A stretch of DNA of 5,935 nucleotides from Porticoccaceae bacterium (lineage in GTDB: Bacteria; Pseudomonadota; Gammaproteobacteria; Pseudomonadales; Porticoccaceae), in assembly GCA_003448675.1 (NCBI GenBank), contig DLXZ01000020.1:15431-21365 (forward strand). The letters run 5' to 3'. The notes below the pieces were generated by a model. The model made no database searches, was not told the DNA's origin, and was given only the letters and a program-made list of their open reading frames with translations. Positions 1 through 5,935 of this stretch are shown piece by piece. A program made the translations under genes and the position numbers. Each line of letters opens with the position of its first letter. Position 1 is the first letter of the stretch.

Positions 1-983
1 AGCGTCAGGTTGATGCGGTGATCAGTCACCCGACCCTGGGGGTAATTGTAAGTGCGAATGCGCTCGGAACGATCGCCGCTGCCCACCAGGCTTCGACGCA
101 GCGCCGACTGCTCCTGTGACTGTTGCTCCCGCATGCCGCTGAGAATCCGCGCCTGCAGTAGACTCATGGCCTTGGCCTTGTTCTTGTGCTGGGAACGCTC
201 ATCCTGACATTCCACCACAATGCCCGTGGGCAAGTGGGTGAGACGCACGGCCGAATCGGTTTTATTCACGTGTTGGCCACCGGCGCCGGAGGCCCGGAAA
301 GTGTCCACACGCAAATCGGCCTTATTGATTTCCGCGGCTTCCACATCATCCACTTCCGGCAAGATCGCCACAGTACAGGCCGAGGTGTGCACCCGCCCCT
401 GGGACTCGGTTTCCGGCACGCGTTGCACCCGGTGAGCACCGGATTCGAATTTCAACCGCGAATACACGCCGTTGCCAGCAATACGGGCAATGATTTCCTT
501 ATAGCCGCCGTGCTCGCCCAGACGCTCGCTGATAATTTCCACCCGCCAGCCCTGGGATTCCGCATAGCGGCTATACATACGAAACAGGTCGCCACTGAAA
601 ATCGCCGCCTCATCACCACCAGTACCGGCGCGAATTTCCAGGAACACGTTATTGTTGTCATTGGGATCGCGGGGCAAAAGCAGCACCTGCAGTGAGCTTT
701 CGAGCTCCACCAGCTCTTCCTCACCGCTACTGATTTCCTGCTCGGCCATCTCGCGCATGTCAGGGTCGCTGTCAGCGAGCATGGCGCGCGCGTCTTCCAC
801 ATCATCACGCACTCGCGCAAAGCGCTGGTAAGCCTTCACTACCGGCTCCAGTTCAGCGTATTCCCTGGACAGCCCCCGAAACTTGTCCTGATCAGCAATC
901 ACTTCGGCATCGCCCAGTAAATGGCCGACCTCGTCATAGCGCTCGGCCAGGTTATCAAGCTTATCCAGCAAAGAAGCTTTCAT
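1..983 (-). CDS. prfA: Peptide chain release factor 1 (RF1), C-terminal end cut off by the window edge
   Basis: RF1 recognises UAA and UAG in the ribosomal A site and triggers release of the finished protein. The reading frame was translated by hand from the ATG at 983-981 ([19 protein letters not shown]...). It stays open to base 3, giving 327 complete codons; the E. coli protein has 360 residues, so roughly the last 35 are missing. The codon-recognition tripeptide PxT is present as Pro190-Glu191-Thr192 (bases 408-416) in the context [16 protein letters not shown]. The catalytic GGQ loop is at residues 235-237 (bases 273-281) in [16 protein letters not shown]. PxT rather than SPF identifies RF1 and not RF2. 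The N-terminal helical domain is acidic and Leu-rich, as expected. The start overlaps the hemA stop by 4 nt (ATGA), so translation is probably coupled to hemA. In relatives prmC, the methyltransferase acting on the GGQ glutamine, often follows; it would lie outside this window. Confidence 0.98.
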   Translation of the reverse strand, partial: MKASLLDKLDNLAERYDEVGHLLGDAEVIADQDKFRGLSREYAELEPVVKAYQRFARVRDDVEDARAMLADSDPDMREMAEQEISSGEEELVELESSLQVLLLPRDPNDNNNVFLEIRAGTGGDEAAIFSGDLFRMYSRYAESQGWRVEIISERLGEHGGYKEIIARIAGNGVYSRLKFESGAHRVQRVPETESQGRVHTSACTVAILPEVDDVEAAEINKADLRVDTFRASGAGGQHVNKTDSAVRLTHLPTGIVVECQDERSQHKNKAKAMSLLQARILSGMREQQSQEQSALRRSLVGSGDRSERIRTYNYPQGRVTDHRINLT

Positions 984-2287
984 TCTTCATCCTGTTCTTC
1001 GAGATCATTGGCACCACCCACGCCATTCCTTTCGCCTGTTTGCAGGCCGAACAAAAGACGGGCCAGGCGAATCTGCTCCAGATTTCCCTGCTCACTGGCC
1101 TGCTTCAGTTGCGTGGTCGGGGTATGCAGCAATTTATTGGTAAGACCGTGGGCCAGCTGCCGAAGTATCTGCTCGGGCGCCTGGCCCTGGGCCAGGGCAT
1201 TCAATGCCTTCTCGAGTTCCGCGTCCCGGACGCTACCCAGGGCACCGCGAAAATCGCGAATCGTACTCGCGGCGTTTTGCCCCCGCAATTGTTTTCGCCA
1301 GCTTTCAACGCCTTCATCAATAATAAGCTCCGCCTGACTGGCGGCATCCTCACGGCGGCGCCTATTGACTTCAATGACCGATTTGAGGTCATCGACGGTA
1401 TAGAGGTAGACATCATCCAGTTTGCCTACCTCCGGCTCAATATCCCGGGGCACGGCGATATCGACCATGAAAATAGGCTTGTGCTTACGGCGCTTGAGGG
1501 CCGACTCCACCGCGCCCTTGCCCAGCACCGGCAACTGGCTGGCGGTGGAGGATATCACCACATCGGCCTCGGGCAGACGATCATGAATATCAGCCAGCAG
1601 AATAGCCTCGGCGCCGAAACGCTCGGCCATTTGCTGGGCTCTGGACAGGGTTCTGTTGGCGACAGTAATCTGGCCAACCCCCTGCTCGTGGAGGTGTTGG
1701 GCCAAAAGTTCAATGGTGTCTCCAGCACCGATCAGAAGGGCGTGGATGTCCTGTAAGCGGGCAAATATCCGCTGGGCGAGGCTGACCGCGGCGTAGGCCA
1801 CCGACACCGGGTTTTCACCGATGGCAGTCTCGCTGCGTACCCGCTTGGCCGTGGCGAAGACCTGGTGAAACACCTGATGCAACACACCGGACAAAGTGCC
1901 CGCTTCCTGGGCCACGGCATAGGCGGATTTCATCTGACCGAGAATCTGCGGCTCACCAAGCACCATGGAATCCAGACCACTGGCGACCTTCATCATATGG
2001 GCCACCGCCTCATCGTCTCGCAGCACATAGGTACAGTCCTTCAGATCCTGCGCATCAAGCCTGCCCACCTCAACCAGCCAGGTAAGTACTGCCTCGGGGG
2101 AAACCCCTTCGCCAGCCGCGTAGACTTCGGTGCGATTACAGGTTGAAAGAATGACGAAATCCTCGGCGCCGGATTGACGCAAACCCTGCTGCAGGTTGGG
2201 CACCAGCATTTCCGGGGCAAACGCAACCCGTTCGCGGGTTTCCAGCGCGGCGGTACGGTGATTCACGCCCAGAGCGATTAATACCAT
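980..2287 (-). CDS. hemA: Glutamyl-tRNA reductase
   Basis: HemA reduces glutamyl-tRNA(Glu) with NADPH to glutamate-1-semialdehyde, the first committed step of the C5 route to heme and other tetrapyrroles, in the cytoplasm. The product is 435 residues (E. coli 418). The N-terminal catalytic domain starts [13 protein letters not shown] and contains the nucleophilic Cys50 in [11 protein letters not shown]. The conserved GEPQILGQ lies at 111-118. The NADPH domain has the Rossmann turn GAGDTIELL at 187-195, followed by VANRT. The helical dimerisation domain fills about residue 315 onward, and the protein ends in an acidic tail (LEEQDEE). The ATG at 2287 was chosen because [13 protein letters not shown] aligns with the family N-terminus (E. 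coli MTLLALGINHKTA). A TTG at 2362 would add 25 residues foreign to the family. The stop overlaps the prfA start. In enteric bacteria the N-terminus of HemA is the signal for heme-dependent proteolysis; whether that holds here is not visible. Confidence 0.97.
   Translation of the reverse strand: MVLIALGVNHRTAALETRERVAFAPEMLVPNLQQGLRQSGAEDFVILSTCNRTEVYAAGEGVSPEAVLTWLVEVGRLDAQDLKDCTYVLRDDEAVAHMMKVASGLDSMVLGEPQILGQMKSAYAVAQEAGTLSGVLHQVFHQVFATAKRVRSETAIGENPVSVAYAAVSLAQRIFARLQDIHALLIGAGDTIELLAQHLHEQGVGQITVANRTLSRAQQMAERFGAEAILLADIHDRLPEADVVISSTASQLPVLGKGAVESALKRRKHKPIFMVDIAVPRDIEPEVGKLDDVYLYTVDDLKSVIEVNRRRREDAASQAELIIDEGVESWRKQLRGQNAASTIRDFRGALGSVRDAELEKALNALAQGQAPEQILRQLAHGLTNKLLHTPTTQLKQASEQGNLEQIRLARLLFGLQTGERNGVGGANDLEEQDEE
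990..993 (-). promoter_or_regulatory. Ribosome binding site of prfA inside the hemA 3' end
   Basis: On the minus strand AGGA stands 6 nt before the prfA ATG (AGGATGAAGAATGA). It lies inside the last codons of hemA, which encode the acidic end Gln-Asp-Glu-Glu. Site and spacing support the ATG at 983 as the prfA start. Confidence 0.6.
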
Positions 2288-2354
2288 CGGGGATCGAACT
2301 TGGCTGTTTTCAGGGACTCTAAAGAGTTGGTCGACAAAACGGTCTGACCATACT

Positions 2355-2363
2355 TGATACAAT
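2355..2363 (+). promoter_or_regulatory. Candidate extended -10 promoter element for the lbcA-lolB-ispE operon
   Basis: The plus strand reads TGATACAAT, matching the extended -10 pattern TGn followed by TACAAT (5 of 6 to TATAAT). Transcription would start near 2370 and give a leader of about 90 nt. The only upstream -35-like hexamer, TCGACA at 2331-2336, is 21 bp away, which is too far for a normal spacer; extended -10 promoters can work without a -35. This is prediction from pattern only. Confidence 0.35.
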
Positions 2364-2410
2364 GGGCATTTCAGTTAACCTTACATTGACGCCTTTAACA
2401 GGCCACCAGT

Positions 2411-2425
2411 TATTGACCGTCAATA
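2411..2425. repeat. Perfect inverted repeat TATTGAC-C-GTCAATA in the divergent promoter region
   Basis: Two 7-bp arms, TATTGAC and GTCAATA, flank a single C. The dyad is too tight to form an RNA hairpin, so it looks more like a protein binding site or two overlapping, oppositely oriented -35 hexamers (TTGACC on plus, TTGACG on minus). It ends 34 bp before the start codon at 2460. No regulator can be named from the sequence. Confidence 0.45.
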
Positions 2426-2443
2426 CACGACTGTCAGTAAGGG

Positions 2444-2450
2444 AAAGGGG
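2444..2450 (+). promoter_or_regulatory. Ribosome binding site of the TPR lipoprotein gene
   Basis: The purine run AAAGGGG ends 9 nt before the ATG at 2460 and is the best Shine-Dalgarno-like match in the region. It supports that ATG as the start, in agreement with the signal peptide that begins there. Confidence 0.6.
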
Positions 2451-2459
2451 TACTTTAAC

Positions 2460-4256
2460 ATGGTCAGGCTAAGCGGACGCCCCGCTAAGTTGCTCAGCCT
2501 CCTCGCGGCGTTTGCTTTTGTAACCGCCAGCGGTTGCGCGTCCCACGGTAAAAGCGCAGGGTCGGCGGCTGTCGCCCCCGCGAATACAGATCACGCCAGC
2601 AAACCCAGCGTTACCGTTGATGAGCAGGTCACTCTGCCGGTTAAAGAGTCACCAGCCACCTATCCCGTGCGTTCCTTTCCGCCGGGAAGCTTGTACGAGT
2701 TGCTGGTCGCAGAGTTTGCCGGCATGCGGGGCGACCTTCCCCTGGCGGTTGCCCAATACCGTGCCCAGGCGCTTGCAACCCGCGATCCCAAGGTCATGGC
2801 CCGCGCAGTTCAGACGGCATCCTACGCCAAAAACAGAGGTGTGGTTCAGGAACTGAGTGCCCTGTGGGTGGACATTGAGCCGGACAATCAGGAAGCCAAC
2901 CGCATCGCCTTTTATTTTGCCGCCCGTGGACACGATCTGGAATCGGCAATAACCTACGCCGAGCGCCTGCTGAACATGGGAGACAGCGACGCCATCGCCT
3001 CTTTACCCGGCTTTACCGAAAAGCTTGACCGCAAAAAACGCGCCGCGCTTCTCGAACGGTACAACGCGCTGGACCCTGATCTGGCTCTCAACCCCAAAAC
3101 GCTGTTGGGGAAGCTGCGCCTGCAAGGCCAACAGGGGGAACTGGACCAGGCCCTGATTACCGGGAATAAGTTACTCGAACTGGAACCGAAAAACGAAGAC
3201 GCCCGCCTGGTGTTCGCCCAGATACTGCATCGTAACGGTCTACCCGATACCGCTATGGATATTCTGCAACAAGGTATTGAGGCTAAGCCGGACAGCAAAA
3301 AACTCAACCTGCTGATGGTGCGCTTCGTCGCCGATAATAACCTTGAGGCTGCCCGCGAACGTCTGTCAAAACTGGTGGACCTGTACCAGGAAGACGTGGA
3401 TCTGCTCTATTCGCTGGCCTTGCTGAACAAGCAATTGGGCTTTACCGAAGACGCACGTTCAGCGTTTCGGAAAATGATCAGCCATAACCGACGTGTTGCG
3501 GACGCCCATTACCATCTGGCTGATATCGCCGAACAAAACGGAGATACAGAAGAAGCATTGTTCAACTTTGCCCTGGTCGGCGAGGGCGAACATTTTCTGC
3601 CCGCCCTCGCCCGCATGACCGAGCTGATGATTGACAAGGGACAAATGACCCATGCCAGGTTATACCTGCATCGCCTGCGACTGCAACGCCCACAAATGGT
3701 TGTGCCCTTGTATCGACTGGAATCCGAGCTGCTGATGGGCGCTAAACATTATGATAGTGCCTACTCCCTGCTTACCGAAGGACTGACTGACAACCCCGAG
3801 AATTTTGACTTGCTCTATACGCGTTCCCTGGTGAGCGAAAAGCGTAAGGATATTGACGCCATGGAGCAGGATCTGCGCGCCATTCTCAATCGCGATAACA
3901 ATAACGCCGCGGCCCTGAATGCCCTGGGATATTCCCTCACCAACCACACCACCCGCTATGAGGAAGCCCTGTCGCTGATCCGCAAGGCCCATGAACTCAA
4001 CCCGGATGACGCTGCCATCATTGATAGCCTAGGCTGGGTTCTATACCGCCTCGGCAATAACGAGGAAGCGTTAATGTATCTGAGGCAAGCCATGGCCTCT
4101 ATTCCGGACCCCGAGGTCGCTGCTCACCTGGGCGAGGTGCTCTGGGTAACCGGCGACCGCGAAGAGGCCAGGAAAATCTGGCGAGAGGCTCTGGAAAATG
4201 ACCCGAACAGCGAATACCTGCGTGACACGCTGGACCGCTTCCAGGTATCCCTTTAA
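2460..4256 (+). CDS. lbcA: Outer-membrane TPR lipoprotein, LbcA-like (CtpA protease partner)
   Basis: The 598-residue product starts with a lipoprotein signal peptide: basic N-terminus (R3, R7, K10), hydrophobic segment at about 11-23, then TASGC with the lipidated Cys26. Ala at +2 means no Asp inner-membrane retention signal, so it should reach the outer membrane. Residues 27-70 form an Ala/Ser/Pro-rich linker. From about 75 to the end the chain is helical, with around 11-12 TPR-like units. The clearest are near 212-245, 246-279, 280-312, 313-346, 449-482, 483-517 (NALGYSLTNHTTRYEEAL), 518-551 (IDSLGWVLYRLGNNEEAL) and 552-584. The position between hemA and lolB, the size and the lipobox match P. 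aeruginosa PA4667 (LbcA). LbcA binds the periplasmic protease CtpA and is needed for degradation of peptidoglycan cross-link hydrolases. The function here is inferred from synteny and architecture; no ctpA is in the window. The gene ends in tandem stops TAA TAG, and lolB follows 2 nt after the first. Confidence 0.85.
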   Translation: MVRLSGRPAKLLSLLAAFAFVTASGCASHGKSAGSAAVAPANTDHASKPSVTVDEQVTLPVKESPATYPVRSFPPGSLYELLVAEFAGMRGDLPLAVAQYRAQALATRDPKVMARAVQTASYAKNRGVVQELSALWVDIEPDNQEANRIAFYFAARGHDLESAITYAERLLNMGDSDAIASLPGFTEKLDRKKRAALLERYNALDPDLALNPKTLLGKLRLQGQQGELDQALITGNKLLELEPKNEDARLVFAQILHRNGLPDTAMDILQQGIEAKPDSKKLNLLMVRFVADNNLEAARERLSKLVDLYQEDVDLLYSLALLNKQLGFTEDARSAFRKMISHNRRVADAHYHLADIAEQNGDTEEALFNFALVGEGEHFLPALARMTELMIDKGQMTHARLYLHRLRLQRPQMVVPLYRLESELLMGAKHYDSAYSLLTEGLTDNPENFDLLYTRSLVSEKRKDIDAMEQDLRAILNRDNNNAAALNALGYSLTNHTTRYEEALSLIRKAHELNPDDAAIIDSLGWVLYRLGNNEEALMYLRQAMASIPDPEVAAHLGEVLWVTGDREEARKIWREALENDPNSEYLRDTLDRFQVSL

Positions 4257-4258
4257 TA

Positions 4259-4999
4259 GTGCATTCCATTAGCTCATCTCGCCCTAGAGCATACGCAGCG
4301 CCGGGAAATTATATTATCGCGGCAAACAAGCCAGGCAATTCGCTAAAACTGCTGGGCACACTGATAGTACTCCAGAGCCTGTTAAGCGCGTGCAGCCTGC
4401 AACAACGCTTACCGCCTACTACGCCAATTTCTCACCAACAACACGCTCAGTGGCTAGACCACTACAAGCGCATGTTGGCGCTGACTGACTGGCATGTAAA
4501 AGGCAAGATCGGCTACCGTGGCGCCGATGATGCCGGCAGCGCCTGGCTTGACTGGCGGCAACGGAGTGAACACTTTCACTTGCTGTTGAGTGGCCCCTTC
4601 GGTGCTGGAACCGTTGATATAAGCGGGAACTCTCAATACGTCACCCTCCGCCAGGCCGAGCAGCCGGATTACACCGCCGCCTCTCCAGAAGAGCTTTCCC
4701 GCACCGTGCTCGGTTGGGAGCTTCCCATTGAAGCGCTAACCTACTGGATTCGCGGGATTCCCTCACCCGCCACCGATGCCCGGCATCAGCATTTCACCGA
4801 GGAGGCACTATTGAGCGGTTTCGAGCAGGCGGGTTGGCAATTGCAACTGAATAAATACCGCGCAACGCCAGCCGGCCCACTGCCGACAAAATTAAGCGCC
4901 ACCCGGGGAGAAACCCGGGTGACCTTGATTATCAAGGAACACTCTCTCGAGAACCCGGTCGTGGAAAATATCAGCGGCGAAACAACGAGTGATCGCTAA
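4259..4999 (+). CDS. lolB: Outer-membrane lipoprotein receptor LolB
   Basis: LolB takes lipoproteins from the periplasmic carrier LolA and inserts them into the inner leaflet of the outer membrane; it is itself a lipoprotein. The product is 246 residues. A hydrophobic stretch (LLGTLIVLQSLLSAC) ends in the lipobox LSAC with Cys45; Ser at +2 suits the outer membrane. The mature part is about 202 residues (E. coli 186). It shows LolB landmarks: WHVKGKIGYR at 78-87, AWLDWRQ at 95-101, the loop SGPFGAG at 111-117, TAASPEEL, the segment ALTYWIRGIP (E. coli SLRQWILGLP), and a C-terminal beta strand VTLIIKEH. The start is unusual. GTG at 4259 is the only ATG/GTG/TTG available upstream of the signal peptide, and it gives a polar stretch of nearly 30 residues before the hydrophobic core. 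No strong ribosome site precedes it, so translation probably relies on ribosomes ending the upstream gene. The stop TAA shares one base with the ispE start (TAATG). Confidence 0.93.
   Translation: MHSISSSRPRAYAAPGNYIIAANKPGNSLKLLGTLIVLQSLLSACSLQQRLPPTTPISHQQHAQWLDHYKRMLALTDWHVKGKIGYRGADDAGSAWLDWRQRSEHFHLLLSGPFGAGTVDISGNSQYVTLRQAEQPDYTAASPEELSRTVLGWELPIEALTYWIRGIPSPATDARHQHFTEEALLSGFEQAGWQLQLNKYRATPAGPLPTKLSATRGETRVTLIIKEHSLENPVVENISGETTSDR
4900..4921 (+). repeat. GC-rich hairpin inside lolB, 8-bp perfect arms
   Basis: CACCCGGG and CCCGGGTG form a perfect 8-bp stem around the 6-nt loop GAGAAA. It lies within lolB codons, about 75 bases before the stop. No run of T follows, so it does not look like an intrinsic terminator. 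It could be an RNA processing or stability element within the operon, or chance from Arg/Gly/Thr codon choice. Confidence 0.5.
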
Positions 5000-5871
5000 T
5001 GCTGACCTTACTTGCACCCGCGAAACTCAACCTGTTTTTGCGTATTACCGGTCGGCGGGAAGATGGTTATCACAGCCTGCAAACCGTGTTTCAGCTACTC
5101 AATTATGGCGACGAATTGAATTTCCGGCTTCGTCCAGATGCAACCCTAACCTTGCAGGTTCAGTCACCATCAAATAGTGACCATCAGCGACCTGCGGACC
5201 TAAACGGAGATGACAATCTGGTACTTAAAGCAGCCCGAGCCCTGCTGGCTGATTGCGACCGCAAACTCGGCGCGGATATTACCCTGATCAAACGCCTGCC
5301 CGTGGGTGGTGGTCTCGGCGGTGGTAGCAGTGATGCCGCCACCACCCTGCTCGCTCTCAATCGACTCTGGAATCTCGAATACGACCTGGAACGGCTGGCC
5401 GAACTGGGCCTACAGCTTGGCGCCGACGTGCCGGTGTTTATCCGGGGCCGCAGCGCCTGGGCCGAAGGCATTGGTGAAGTATTAACACCGGTGGAACTAC
5501 CGCGTCGATGGTTCGTTGTCATCGCCCCCAACTGCGTTGTGAGTACCGCCACGGTATTCGCCGACCCGCAATTGACAAGGAACTCATCGGCAATCACAAT
5601 ACGCGCCTTTCGCGAGCATGGTGCCGGCAACGACTGTCAGGAAATCGTGGAAAAACACTTCCCTGAAGTGAAAATTGCACGGCATTGGTTAAACCGGTTT
5701 GCGCCGGCGCGGATGACCGGCACCGGCAGTTGTGTATTTGCCGCCTTTGAAAGCGAAGTAGAGGCACAGACCACACTGGCGCAAAAACCCGAGCGGTGGC
5801 GAGGCTTTATTGCCCGCGGAGTGAATATCTCTCCGGCCCACCAGCCGGGTATGGGACCGGAACAAAACTGA
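4999..5871 (+). CDS. ispE: 4-diphosphocytidyl-2-C-methyl-D-erythritol kinase
   Basis: IspE phosphorylates the 2-hydroxyl of CDP-methylerythritol with ATP, the fourth step of the MEP pathway to IPP and DMAPP, in the cytoplasm. The 290-residue product (E. coli 283) is a GHMP-family kinase. The N-terminal motif LLAPAKLNLFLRITGRREDGYH carries the catalytic Lys9. The ATP-binding loop LPVGGGLGGGSSDAA lies at 100-114. The catalytic Asp143 is in LGADVPVF. Motif 3, RMTGTGSCVFAAF, is at 238-250. GAGNDCQ at 208-214 is also typical. A polar segment at about 56-70 (between LTLQVQ and DDNLV) is longer than in E. coli and accounts for the extra length. The ATG at 4999 overlaps the lolB stop by one base, and the family N-terminus starts exactly there. 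The ribosome site is weak (GAG at 4987-4989), consistent with coupling to lolB. In relatives prs follows after a tRNA-Gln, which matches the tRNA seen downstream. Confidence 0.98.
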   Translation: MLTLLAPAKLNLFLRITGRREDGYHSLQTVFQLLNYGDELNFRLRPDATLTLQVQSPSNSDHQRPADLNGDDNLVLKAARALLADCDRKLGADITLIKRLPVGGGLGGGSSDAATTLLALNRLWNLEYDLERLAELGLQLGADVPVFIRGRSAWAEGIGEVLTPVELPRRWFVVIAPNCVVSTATVFADPQLTRNSSAITIRAFREHGAGNDCQEIVEKHFPEVKIARHWLNRFAPARMTGTGSCVFAAFESEVEAQTTLAQKPERWRGFIARGVNISPAHQPGMGPEQN

Positions 5872-5892
5872 CAAACAGACTTTACTGATTAT

Positions 5893-5935
5893 TGGGGCGT
5901 CGCCAAGTGGCTAAGGCAACGGGTTTTGATCCCGT
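5893..5935 (+). tRNA. tRNA-Gln (anticodon TTG), 5' part only
   Basis: The first 43 bases of a glutamine tRNA are present. The acceptor 5' strand TGGGGCG is at 5893-5899, then T8 and C9. The D arm has GCC at 5902-5904 pairing GGC at 5915-5917. The anticodon stem ACGGG/CCCGT (5919-5923 with 5931-5935) closes the 7-base loop TTTTGAT. The anticodon TTG at 5926-5928 reads CAA (and CAG by wobble). T1, G2, G3, the anticodon and T38 agree with known GlnRS identity elements of E. coli tRNA-Gln. The variable loop, T arm and acceptor 3' strand lie beyond the window. It starts 21 nt after the ispE stop with no terminator in between and no clear promoter directly upstream, so it may be cotranscribed with ispE. 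Confidence 0.93.

Larger units (their letters stand above)
2288..2459. promoter_or_regulatory. Divergent intergenic region between hemA and the TPR lipoprotein gene
   Basis: These 172 bp separate two genes pointing away from each other, so they should hold promoters for both the hemA-prfA and the lbcA-lolB-ispE transcripts. No ORF with coding character is seen. Several -35-like TTGAC hexamers occur: plus strand at 2386-2391 and 2413-2418, and minus strand at 2423-2418. None has a good -10 at 16-18 bp. The best single element is a plus-strand extended -10 at 2355-2363. A 15-bp inverted repeat lies at 2411-2425. A smaller dyad, ACTCT-AA-AGAGT, lies at 2316-2327 in what would be the hemA leader. 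No minus-strand promoter could be assigned with confidence. Confidence 0.7.

Noticed and set aside
186..820. Open frames on both strands within the prfA region (plus 186-695, plus 220-435, minus 452-820)
   Set aside because: The minus-strand frame from 983 encodes RF1 with PxT and GGQ motifs over its whole length; these other frames show no family features and are shadows of it.
1040..1756. 238-codon open frame on the plus strand inside hemA
   Set aside because: It is fully antisense to the conserved HemA catalytic and NADPH domains and has no recognisable motif or ribosome site; it is a by-product of GC-rich codon use.
2288..2362. 25-residue N-terminal extension of HemA from TTG at 2362
   Set aside because: The family begins at MxLxALGxNH, which starts at 2287; the extension resembles nothing in HemA and the TTG has no ribosome site.
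4900..4921. Hairpin in lolB as a rho-independent terminator
   Set aside because: No T-run follows and it lies well inside a coding sequence with ispE tightly coupled downstream.
5868..5873. CTGACA at the ispE stop as the -35 of a tRNA-Gln promoter
   Set aside because: A -10 at 17 bp would fall at 5891-5896 (ATTGGG), inside the tRNA start and unlike TATAAT.
980..5935. A functional link between glutamyl-tRNA reductase and the nearby tRNA-Gln
   Set aside because: HemA uses tRNA-Glu, not tRNA-Gln, and the tRNA is on the opposite transcript; the neighbourhood is the ordinary Pseudomonas-type order.
1..5935. Mobile element, CRISPR array, phage or defence genes, or a novel gene cluster
   Set aside because: All but the 172-bp intergenic region and very short gaps is filled by intact conserved housekeeping genes; no transposase, regular repeats or shift in base composition was seen.

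Overview
The window is a stretch of conserved gammaproteobacterial housekeeping chromosome. Its gene order is prfA and hemA on the minus strand, then a large TPR lipoprotein gene, lolB, ispE and the start of a tRNA-Gln gene on the plus strand. This matches the Pseudomonas-type arrangement (prfA-hemA / TPR protein-lolB-ipk(ispE)-tRNA-Gln-prs). The DNA is moderately GC-rich. I would place the source in the Gammaproteobacteria, near the pseudomonad or marine oligotroph/Cellvibrio-like groups, but the sequence alone does not let me name a genus.

Layout. Positions 1-983 (minus) hold most of prfA (peptide chain release factor 1), whose C-terminal end runs off the left edge. Positions 980-2287 (minus) hold hemA (glutamyl-tRNA reductase, the entry to C5-pathway heme synthesis). 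Its stop codon overlaps the prfA start as ATGA, so the two are very probably one transcript read leftward. Positions 2288-2459 are the only real intergenic space: 172 bp between divergent genes, carrying a possible extended -10 element and a clean inverted repeat. Positions 2460-4256 (plus) encode a 598-residue TPR lipoprotein that corresponds by position and architecture to LbcA, the partner of the periplasmic protease CtpA in Pseudomonas. Positions 4259-4999 encode LolB, the outer-membrane lipoprotein receptor. Positions 4999-5871 encode IspE (4-diphosphocytidyl-2-C-methyl-D-erythritol kinase). A tRNA-Gln(TTG) begins at 5893 and is cut at its anticodon stem by the right edge.

How the genes fit together. 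The plus-strand genes are packed as one operon: 2 nt between the first two, 1 nt of overlap between the next two, and 21 nt before the tRNA. Two encode envelope lipoproteins, one of which (LolB) inserts lipoproteins such as the other into the outer membrane. IspE supplies isoprenoid precursors. The minus-strand pair links tetrapyrrole synthesis and translation termination.

I found no mobile element, CRISPR array, phage gene, toxin-antitoxin pair or broken gene, and no convincing previously undescribed system. The observations most worth a second look are the LbcA-like protein, the unusual LolB N-terminus, the intergenic dyad and a strong hairpin inside lolB.
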